A stretch of 16,564 nucleotides of DNA, from contig JAAZLQ010000166.1 in the NCBI GenBank assembly GCA_012799255.1, positions 1-16,564 on the forward strand, written 5' to 3'. Positions 8,815 to 14,875 of the stretch are shown here, one piece after another; position 1 is the first letter of the stretch, and every line of letters starts with the position of its first letter. The DNA is from Bacillota bacterium (GTDB lineage Bacteria > Bacillota_G > Limnochordia > DTU010). The notes below the pieces were generated by a model. That model was not told the DNA's origin. It saw nothing but the letters and a program-made list of their open reading frames with translations, and did not search any database. The position numbers and the translations under genes are program-made.

Positions 8815-10047
8815 TTAGTCTTGAGTCTTCCGAGAGTTTACGTCAATAAGAACTGCTATGGCCAAAATCAAGCCCTTGATCACTTGTTGCCAGAAGGACT
8901 CCACGTTCATCAGACTCATGCCATTATCTACGCTAGCCATAATTAGTGCACCAATCATGGCCATAGGAATGCTTCCTTCACCACCGGCCAGACTGGTTCC
9001 ACCGATTACACAAGCAGCAATCGCATTTAATTCGAACTGGTTACCGGCATTGGCGGTGGCCACGTTCAACCTTGAAGTTAATACCGCACCACTTACGCCT
9101 GCCATGGCTCCTGCGACCATGAAGATCCTAAAGATGTTTCTCCTAATATTGATTCCGGACAAGCGAGCTGCCTCTGCATTACCACCAATTGCATAAATGT
9201 AGCGGCCAAATTGAGTGCGCTTAGTGACAAAAGTGAAGATAGCGACCAGCACAAGAACCATGATTACTGGCACGGGAATACCTCTAAACTGGTTCATCTT
9301 TACTACAAAGAGAATGACAACGGCGCTGATAGCAGCGGTAATCAATGCTTCAAGCCCAATAGACCTTACAGCAAATCCGTGGCGCTGTTTGTTGATTCTC
9401 GAATAGACACTAAGAGCCACAATGATCGCTACTGCAATTACACAGAACACGGTTCCTAAGTTGGTGGGCACATAGGCCTGACCTAACATTTGGAACTTTG
9501 GATCCATAGGTGCAATGTTTACACCGCGGGTAAGTCCTAAAAGCCAACCCCTAAAGACTAAGGAGCCACCAAGGGTTACAATAAACGCCGGAACCTTACC
9601 GTAGGCAATCCAAAGGCCTTGTACACCTCCAAGCACAATGCCAAATCCCACTGCTATAAGAATAGCAATTATCGTCGCGGGCCAGCCAGAAGCGATGGCC
9701 TGGATTCCAGTTTGCTCTGCCAGAGCCGGTAGCCAGCGCACCTGAGCCAAGGCGGCCATGGCCCCAGTTAAACCAGCTAATGCCCCTGCAGACAGATCGA
9801 TTTGACCGGCAGCAATCACCCATACCATAGCAATCGCGATAAAGGCCACTACAGATCCTTGACGAAATAGGTTTGACAGGTTGCGAGGTGTCAAGAAAGC
9901 ACCGTCTGTTAATAAATTGAGCACAATCCATAGGGCCAGCAAAGCCAGAATGATTGTATAGGAACGGAAGTCAAACTTCATTAGGTTTTTCAACTTAAGA
10001 TCAGGTTTGCGACCCAACTTAGCATCTTCTAGATTCACAATCATCAC
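8815..10047 (-). CDS. xylH: Xylose ABC transporter permease
   Basis: This is the membrane channel subunit of a sugar ABC importer of the XylH/RbsC type, 410 residues. It is longer than RbsC (about 320) and close to XylH. After a cytoplasmic N-terminus of about 28 residues there are many hydrophobic helices. The conserved GQIDLSAGAL lies at 81-90. The coupling segment GGNAEAARLSGIN (288-300) should contact the ATPase, and VIGGTSLAGGEGSI is at 347-360. Translation may begin at GTG 10047 or the adjacent ATG 10044; the ribosome site is weak in either case. The gene follows xylG by about 41 bases and is last in its operon. It should assemble with XylG and receive sugar from XylF. Confidence 0.93.
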   Translation of the reverse strand: MMIVNLEDAKLGRKPDLKLKNLMKFDFRSYTIILALLALWIVLNLLTDGAFLTPRNLSNLFRQGSVVAFIAIAMVWVIAAGQIDLSAGALAGLTGAMAALAQVRWLPALAEQTGIQAIASGWPATIIAILIAVGFGIVLGGVQGLWIAYGKVPAFIVTLGGSLVFRGWLLGLTRGVNIAPMDPKFQMLGQAYVPTNLGTVFCVIAVAIIVALSVYSRINKQRHGFAVRSIGLEALITAAISAVVILFVVKMNQFRGIPVPVIMVLVLVAIFTFVTKRTQFGRYIYAIGGNAEAARLSGINIRRNIFRIFMVAGAMAGVSGAVLTSRLNVATANAGNQFELNAIAACVIGGTSLAGGEGSIPMAMIGALIMASVDNGMSLMNVESFWQQVIKGLILAIAVLIDVNSRKTQD

Positions 10048-10088
10048 TTCTTTTCAAAGGTATTTACTACTGTCGGCTTCAGCCACGC

Positions 10089-11615
10089 TTAAGCGGCACC
10101 CGTTGCCAGCAGCATTATCGTCTCTTCGGTAACATCCTGATTGTCTACAATACCTGCCACACTTCCTTCGCGCATGACCAAAATTCGGTCACTCATACCG
10201 AGGATCTCGGGCAACTCTGATGAAACCATAATAATTGAAACACCTTGACTAGTTAACTCGTTCATAAGCTTATAGACTTCATATTTAGTACCTACATCAA
10301 TTCCCCGCGTCGGTTCATCCATGATCAAGATCTGGGGATCTGTCATTAGCCATTTGGCTATGGCGACTTTTTGTTGGTTGCCACCACTTAGGTCGTTGAC
10401 AATACTGTGAACGCTGGGAGCTTTGATCTGCAATTTATCCTTATAATCATGAGTTATTGATAATTCCTTGTCGCGGTCAATTACTTTCCAGCGCAATAAC
10501 TCCCCAAGGGATGCGATGGTGGAATTCTCTAAGATCGAATGCTTTAGCACCAAGCTCGTGTTTTTTCGATCCTCAGTCAATAGTGCAATTCCATTGTGGA
10601 TAGCATCTTGGGAGGACCGAACACTGATTTGATTTCCATTTAGCACCATGTTGCCGGACAGTCGTTTCCCGTATTCCCCAAAAATGCTTTGGACCAACTC
10701 TGTGCGCCCTGATCCCATAAGGCCGGCAATACCTAGGATCTCCCCTTTGCGAAGTTCAAAGGAGACATCGCGGATTACTGGCCGGACCGCGCCGCTATCC
10801 TTAGCAACCGTCCAGTTCTCCACCTGAAAGATGACTTCTCCAATTTTGGCATCCCTGGGAGGATACTGACCTGTCAATTCGCGACCTACCATCATGGAGA
10901 CAACCTTATTCTGATCAATCTCCGCTGCATCTTGGGTTCCAACTACCCGACCGTCGCGTAAGACGGTAATGCGGTCCGCAATTTGGAAGACCTCATCCAA
11001 CTTGTGGGAGATATAGATGCAGGTTACTCCCTTCCGTTTCAGATCTCGAATGATATTTAGTAGTACATTAGTTTCTTCAATTGTTAAGGCAGATGTTGGC
11101 TCATCGAGTATGAGGAGGCGAGCGTTTCCAGATAGCGCCTTAGCGATCTCAACCATTTGCTGCTTTCCAATACCCAGTGATGATACTCTGGCGTTATAGG
11201 GAATGTCGAAATTGTAAGATTTGAGCAGTTTCTCAGTTGCACGATAGAGTTCATTTTGGTTGATAAATCCGTACTTGGTCGGTTCGCCCCCAAGATGGAT
11301 GTTATCTGCCACAGTCATCTGGGGAACCAAAGTCAACTCTTGATAGATGATACGAATTCCCCGGCGCTCAGAATCTTTTACCCCGGAAAATTGGCATTCT
11401 TCTCCTGCGAAATAAAACTCGCCTTCATAAGAACCATGGGGATAAACGCCACTGAGGATTTTCATGAGGGTGGACTTGCCAGCCCCATTTTCGCCACAAA
11501 TGGCGTGAATTTCCCCCTCATAGACATCTAGATTAACTTGATCCAGTGCTTTGGTACCTGGAAAGTATTTGCTCACATTAGATATCTTAAGAAGAATACT
11601 TTTCTGTTCTGGCAT
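10089..11615 (-). CDS. xylG: Xylose ABC transporter, double ATP-binding subunit
   Basis: A cytoplasmic ATPase of 508 residues with two fused ABC domains, the hallmark of the monosaccharide (XylG/MglA/RbsA) importers. Domain one has Walker A GENGAGKST (41-49), signature SLGIGKQQ (146-153) and Walker B ending LILDEP (168-173). Domain two has a degenerate Walker A, GLMGSGRT (298-305), in which Arg replaces the usual Lys. It keeps a full LSGGNQQ signature (409-415) and Walker B ILIMDEP (429-435). This asymmetry is normal for the family, where only one site is fully active. It starts at ATG 11615, 49 bases after the xylF stop, in the order xylF-xylG-xylH. Confidence 0.95.
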   Translation of the reverse strand: MPEQKSILLKISNVSKYFPGTKALDQVNLDVYEGEIHAICGENGAGKSTLMKILSGVYPHGSYEGEFYFAGEECQFSGVKDSERRGIRIIYQELTLVPQMTVADNIHLGGEPTKYGFINQNELYRATEKLLKSYNFDIPYNARVSSLGIGKQQMVEIAKALSGNARLLILDEPTSALTIEETNVLLNIIRDLKRKGVTCIYISHKLDEVFQIADRITVLRDGRVVGTQDAAEIDQNKVVSMMVGRELTGQYPPRDAKIGEVIFQVENWTVAKDSGAVRPVIRDVSFELRKGEILGIAGLMGSGRTELVQSIFGEYGKRLSGNMVLNGNQISVRSSQDAIHNGIALLTEDRKNTSLVLKHSILENSTIASLGELLRWKVIDRDKELSITHDYKDKLQIKAPSVHSIVNDLSGGNQQKVAIAKWLMTDPQILIMDEPTRGIDVGTKYEVYKLMNELTSQGVSIIMVSSELPEILGMSDRILVMREGSVAGIVDNQDVTEETIMLLATGAA

Positions 11616-11664
11616 AAGCCCACCCTGCTTTCTTTAAATTTGACCCGTACTTGTTACTTACAGA

Positions 11665-12717
11665 CTATTGACCTGGCCACTCAGATTTGGGAACATTGCG
11701 ATAAACGTCTTCAAGGGCATGGAATCCGCCTTTGATGATTACTTCATACAAGTTATCTTGAGTGATGGGCACAACGTCAAGGAGAATAGCATCTTGTTCA
11801 ATACCGCGGTCTGCATTTCTATACTTGCCGTTAATGGCAGTTGGACGTTGACCATTAGCGAGTTCAACTGCGGATTCGATGGCAACACGGGCTAGTACCC
11901 GCACGTCTTTGAAAATAGAAACTGCTTGGGTGCCTTCTGCGATACGTTGAGCAGCAGCTAGGTCCACGTCTTGACCACTTACAGGAACCTTACCAGCTAG
12001 ACCTGGTTCCATTAAAGCTTGAACTGCGCCACCTGCGGTTCCGTCATTGGAAGCCACAACAGCGTCGATCTTGTCGTTATTAGCTACGAGAGCGTTTTCC
12101 ATGTGCATCATTGCTTCTTCAGGACTCCAAGCAGTACACCATTGCTCACCAACTAGAACGATGTCACCTTTGTCGATGAGGGGTTGGAGAACTTGGAAAT
12201 GTCCCTGGCGTACTAAGTAAGCGTTATCGTCGGTTGGGGATCCACCGAGCCACATGTAGTTGCCTTTGGGAACGAGTTCGGTAATGGTCTTAGCCATTTC
12301 ATAACCAACTCTTACACTGTCAAAGGATAGATAGATTGCATCAGGATGGAAGATGGCAACGTCATAAGCGATTACTGGAATGCCTTCTTCAGAGGCCATT
12401 TGTACACCTGTAGCTGCTACGTCACTGTTCTGGGCGATAACAATTAGTACATCTACGCCTCTGGCGATCAAGTTTTCAATCTGAGAGTTTTGTACTGCTT
12501 CATCGTGGTTTGCATCTGTGAACATAATATCTGCGCCAAGTTCTTTTGCAACTTCTTCCATTAACGCTTTTTCACGATCCCAACGTTCTTCGGACAGACT
12601 GCGAATCGATACTCCAATTAGGGGTTTTTTTGCTGATGCTAGGCCAGTTATGCCAGCTACTAGTACTAGAGTGAGAATCAACACCATGGATACTCTGCGG
12701 TTGAATAATCCTTTCAA
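11665..12717 (-). CDS. xylF: Xylose ABC transporter substrate-binding protein
   Basis: XylF is the extracytoplasmic receptor of the importer, 350 residues, with a type I periplasmic-binding fold. Residues 1-29 form a signal peptide: basic NRR, a hydrophobic core, and GLASA followed by KK as a signal peptidase I site. There is no lipobox cysteine. XylF-like segments include ANHDEAVQNSQIENLI, PVIAYD, VVASNDGTAGGAVQAL and VSGQDVDLAAAQRIAEGTQ, the last two strongly typical of xylose-binding proteins. The start is TTG 12715-12717, with TGGAGGG 6 bases upstream. It heads the xylFGH genes and lies 104 bases downstream of an M24-like gene. Specificity for xylose is supported by xylAB next door, though related pentoses or aldoses remain possible. 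Confidence 0.92.
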   Translation of the reverse strand: MKGLFNRRVSMVLILTLVLVAGITGLASAKKPLIGVSIRSLSEERWDREKALMEEVAKELGADIMFTDANHDEAVQNSQIENLIARGVDVLIVIAQNSDVAATGVQMASEEGIPVIAYDVAIFHPDAIYLSFDSVRVGYEMAKTITELVPKGNYMWLGGSPTDDNAYLVRQGHFQVLQPLIDKGDIVLVGEQWCTAWSPEEAMMHMENALVANNDKIDAVVASNDGTAGGAVQALMEPGLAGKVPVSGQDVDLAAAQRIAEGTQAVSIFKDVRVLARVAIESAVELANGQRPTAINGKYRNADRGIEQDAILLDVVPITQDNLYEVIIKGGFHALEDVYRNVPKSEWPGQ

Positions 12718-12821
12718 TCTGATCCCTCCAAATATTTTTTGATTAACAAACGTGTGGAACAGCTACAAAACTACTACCCCCTACCCTCCTTTTCTCCGTT
12801 TTTAGTACTAAATCTCAGCTA
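12718..12821 (-). other. Gap between the M24-like gene and xylF, purine-rich
   Basis: This 104-base gap holds a purine-only tract on the minus strand with runs of GG, GG, GGG and GGGGG (roughly 12770-12794), and a small palindrome, TTTAGTACTAAA. I see no convincing terminator or sigma-A promoter, so the M24-like gene and xylFGH may share a transcript. An AAGGAGG inside the tract has no ORF behind it. Confidence 0.4.
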
Positions 12822-14225
12822 CTATTTCTTTAAACTCAACACTTTAGTTGGATCCAACATAAAGGGAGTTACTTGCCCCTGCATATCAGATAAAGGTAAC
12901 ACATCCTCATGGAGCTGATAGCCTAAGCCTTCCATCATGGCGCGACGCTTTTGGATTCTCTCCCACACTACCGGGTATTTATCTGCTAATTGCTTTCGCA
13001 ACTCTTCATCAGCCACAACTAATCCGTCTTCCGTGTGTACTCCGGGATAAGGAGGTGTTGCGGGAACGATAATGTCACATTGAATCATGGTACCGGAAAC
13101 CAGGACATCCTCAGAACCAGGATTAAATGGTGCGTTCAGCCACTCTTCTTCGCGAATCAAATGTCCAGCATTTAGGGCAACCTGGAAGAAAGGCTCTTCC
13201 ATATACTCCCGGACCGCTTCATAAACGTCACCGCATCTAACTCCTACGTGAAGAGCACTGTACCAGCGCAACAACATGTCAAAGTAAGGAATGAAAACCT
13301 TGTCTACTGCATCGGAGATTTCTTCTGGTAACTCACTTTCATTACGTACCGCAATTCCTGTACGGGCAATGTTTCCTCCCCAAACCCCCAACGCAACACT
13401 TAAGGGCTCTGCTAGGTTCAGCTTTCGATTGGTGGGGCTGTTTAAAGCCAAATCATTGTTCTCACCGAAAGCCACCACAATATGGCAAGAAAGGGGAACA
13501 GTTCCATCGTAGCCCAATTTTGCACTAATTTCTGCCTCAGTAACCCCGGGCTCAAGTGCGGAGATGGCCCTGCGCATACCTGCGTAAACCATTTGGTTGA
13601 TCATTTCGTTACGTGCAATTTCATCAACTGTAAGGGGAACCTTCAAGCCTGTGGAAGTATCAGTAAACCAGCGGGTAACATCGATTATATTGTCGTAACC
13701 CACAATTCTAATTAAAGCATCAACTAGGTAGAAGGGGACATCGCTGACGATCTTTGCTTCTGCAAAGTCATTTGTCTCTGGATATTTGGTTCCCACAACA
13801 CCGATTTTGCTGTCGGCGGTGATGCCGCAATCAGCCATTATTACTCCAAAGGGGCGTCCACCGCAAGGTTGGCCTTGTAGGCTGAACTCATCATAAAGTT
13901 CTACCTCCACCCCATGAGCAATCGCCGCGTAGTATAGCCCTTCTAGCCCTACTAATAAACGGGGTTTGCCAGCTCTACCCACGATTACTAAGCTTTCTTC
14001 AAACCGTGGATCATAACCGGTTAAGAACCTTGTATTGGAAAAGTGTTCGCGGTCCCCGTAGACAATTACATGGGAAAGCCCGTATTGGTCCATTAATTTG
14101 CGTAGGCTGTCAACGCGCTCAGCATAGGTTTCTGACGGAACAACTGGGAGATCCCTCGTCACTACCGGTTCAGACCATGGAATCTCAACCACTTCGATGT
14201 CACTGCGTTTCAAGCGCTCTTTCAA
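12822..14225 (-). CDS. M24 (Xaa-Pro peptidase/creatinase)-like protein, probably not a canonical metallopeptidase
   Basis: A 467-residue protein with the two-domain layout of aminopeptidase P and creatinase. The N-terminal domain is at about 30-190 (YAERVDSLRKLMDQYG, FSNTRFLTGYDP) and the pita-bread domain at about 200-430. True M24 peptidases bind two metals with Asp, Asp, His, Glu, Glu. By motif alignment the positions here are Ala278 (SVALG), Asn285 (GGNIART in place of DITRT), His355 (NAGHLI), Asp384 (GTMIQCDI) and Glu399 (HTEDG). Three of five ligands differ. It may be a metal-independent hydrolase, as creatinase is, or a binding protein. It starts at TTG 14225 with AAGGAGG 8 bases upstream, and appears to head the xylFGH operon. 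Its substrate is not recognisable. Confidence 0.85.
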   Translation of the reverse strand: MKERLKRSDIEVVEIPWSEPVVTRDLPVVPSETYAERVDSLRKLMDQYGLSHVIVYGDREHFSNTRFLTGYDPRFEESLVIVGRAGKPRLLVGLEGLYYAAIAHGVEVELYDEFSLQGQPCGGRPFGVIMADCGITADSKIGVVGTKYPETNDFAEAKIVSDVPFYLVDALIRIVGYDNIIDVTRWFTDTSTGLKVPLTVDEIARNEMINQMVYAGMRRAISALEPGVTEAEISAKLGYDGTVPLSCHIVVAFGENNDLALNSPTNRKLNLAEPLSVALGVWGGNIARTGIAVRNESELPEEISDAVDKVFIPYFDMLLRWYSALHVGVRCGDVYEAVREYMEEPFFQVALNAGHLIREEEWLNAPFNPGSEDVLVSGTMIQCDIIVPATPPYPGVHTEDGLVVADEELRKQLADKYPVVWERIQKRRAMMEGLGYQLHEDVLPLSDMQGQVTPFMLDPTKVLSLKK

Positions 14226-14327
14226 GCTTACCGCCTCCTTAAATTATGATGTTTTTACCTATGTTCTGTTTCAGAGAAAACCCTGGCCCAGTAACTTGTA
14301 AAACCTTTGGTCACAAATGCCCAAGCG

Positions 14328-14343
14328 TTTAAAACGGTTTAAA
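14328..14343. promoter_or_regulatory. LacI-family-type operator, proximal copy
   Basis: TTTAAAACGGTTTAAA is palindromic at 14 of 16 positions with a central CG, the form expected of LacI/GalR-family operators. It also resembles a cre site (12 of 14 positions of TGAAANCGNTNNCA). It lies about 103 bases upstream of the M24-like gene start. The same 14-mer recurs inverted at 14443-14456. The regulator encoded at 7605-8690, or a CcpA-like protein, is the likely ligand; this is inferred. Confidence 0.55.
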
Positions 14344-14344
14344 T

Positions 14345-14367
14345 GAAGACCTAAGATAATGGTCTTC
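14345..14367. repeat. Perfect 7-bp inverted repeat beside the operator
   Basis: GAAGACC (14345-14351) and GGTCTTC (14361-14367) flank a 9-base AT-rich spacer. The element starts one base from the proximal operator. It has no T-run to act as a terminator. It could be a second protein-binding site or an RNA hairpin in the leader of the transport operon. Confidence 0.4.
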
Positions 14368-14442
14368 GAAGTTTTGACCTTACAACTATTCTAAGAACAA
14401 AGACAAATCTCGGACCATTGATATGATTTACGCTTTATTTAC

Positions 14443-14456
14443 TTAAACCGTTTTAA
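14443..14456. promoter_or_regulatory. LacI-family-type operator, distal copy
   Basis: TTAAACCGTTTTAA is the exact reverse complement of the 14-mer at 14329-14342. Centre-to-centre distance is 114 bp, close to 11 helical turns, which would place both sites on the same DNA face and permit looping by a tetrameric repressor. It lies about 110 bases upstream of the leuS -35 box, so the transport operon is the more likely target. Confidence 0.55.
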
Positions 14457-14512
14457 AATGCTTGTGATAAATTTATTTGACGCATGTTCCCAATTTCCTT
14501 CTTTATTTTTTA

Positions 14513-14537
14513 ATTTTTATTTTTATTTTTATTTTTA
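14513..14537. repeat. Perfect (ATTTTT)4 tandem repeat
   Basis: Four exact copies of ATTTTT plus a closing A lie within a longer T-rich stretch (about 14500-14537), 29 bases upstream of the leuS -35 box. It is a slippage-prone microsatellite and might stimulate the promoter in the manner of an AT-rich upstream element, although it lies farther out than usual. Confidence 0.7.
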
Positions 14538-14565
14538 GGCCAGTTGTTTCGGCAGCGCCTCTCTA

Positions 14566-14594
14566 TTGACATTGATTCGTCCTATTGATACAAT
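14566..14594 (+). promoter_or_regulatory. Sigma-A promoter of leuS
   Basis: TTGACA (14566-14571), a 17-base spacer and TACAAT (14589-14594) match the vegetative consensus at 11 of 12 positions. Transcription should start near 14601, exactly where the T-box leader begins. Confidence 0.9.
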
Positions 14595-14600
14595 ATCAAC

Positions 14601-14849
14601 AATATGTAAAGGCTGCGAACAGGAGTAGTATGGCAGGTCATTTAGAGAGTTGCTGGTTTGTGCAAAGCAACAGAAATCCTTCCAGAACTCGCCTGGGAGC
14701 TTCCAATGTAAAGGCGTGTAGCTTTAGCATTGGACGGTCATTCCGTTACCATGCCGAGGGGGACTCTTAGTCTTTGGATCAAGAGTCAATTAGAGTGGTA
14801 CCGCGAATCTTTCGTCTCTAAATGTGGAGAAGAAAGATTTTTTTATTTT
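14601..14849 (+). ncRNA. Leucine T-box riboswitch leader of leuS
   Basis: This leader senses uncharged tRNA-Leu and lets leuS be transcribed when charging falls. Stem I shows CAGG/CCTG, the AGTA turn on the 5' side, and GAA followed by the specifier codon CTC (14688-14690), a leucine codon. A GTTGCT/AGCAAC stem forms its top. CCAATG/CATTGG and GACTCTT/AAGAGTC (14762-14768 with 14781-14787) form later stems. The T-box AGAGTGGTACCGCG is at 14792-14805; its TGGT (14796-14799) pairs with an ACCA 3' end, agreeing with discriminator A of tRNA-Leu. TTAGAG (14790-14795) pairs with CTCTAA (14816-14821) as antiterminator. The competing terminator is listed separately. Confidence 0.95.
14806..14844 (+). 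terminator. Regulated terminator of the leuS T-box
   Basis: AATCTTTCGTCTC (14806-14818) pairs with GAGAAGAAAGATT (14827-14839) with one mismatch over 13 bp, followed by a run of seven T (14838-14844). Its 5' arm contains bases also needed by the antiterminator, so the two structures exclude each other. Confidence 0.9.
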
Positions 14850-14875
14850 GAAATGAAAGCTTAGGAGGAAGCAAT

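Larger units (their letters stand above)
14226..14565. other. Gene-free divergent regulatory region
   Basis: This stretch of about 340 bases separates the minus-strand M24-xylFGH operon from plus-strand leuS. It holds two inverted operator-like elements (14328-14343 and 14443-14456), a 7-bp inverted repeat (14345-14367), and an A/T repeat (14513-14537). I found no credible ORF. I also found no clear -35/-10 pair for the minus-strand operon, though its start site probably lies near 14340-14400. Confidence 0.6.

Noticed and set aside
10678..10740. Lys-to-Arg change in the second Walker A of XylG (GLMGSGRT).
   Set aside because: A degenerate second Walker A is usual in the fused monosaccharide transporter ATPases.
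12725..12760. CAAACGTGTG, a weak CG-centred palindrome upstream of xylF.
   Set aside because: Only 8 of 10 positions are symmetric and it does not match the twin operators at 14328-14456.
12765..12800. AAGGAGG and G-runs on the minus strand between the M24-like gene and xylF, suggesting a small gene or G-quadruplex.
   Set aside because: No start codon with a usable frame follows; the nearest TTG is followed at once by a stop, and the G-runs are too uneven for a confident quadruplex call.
14585..14770. A 61-codon plus-strand open frame upstream of leuS.
   Set aside because: It lies entirely within the T-box leader and promoter, where RNA structure explains the sequence.
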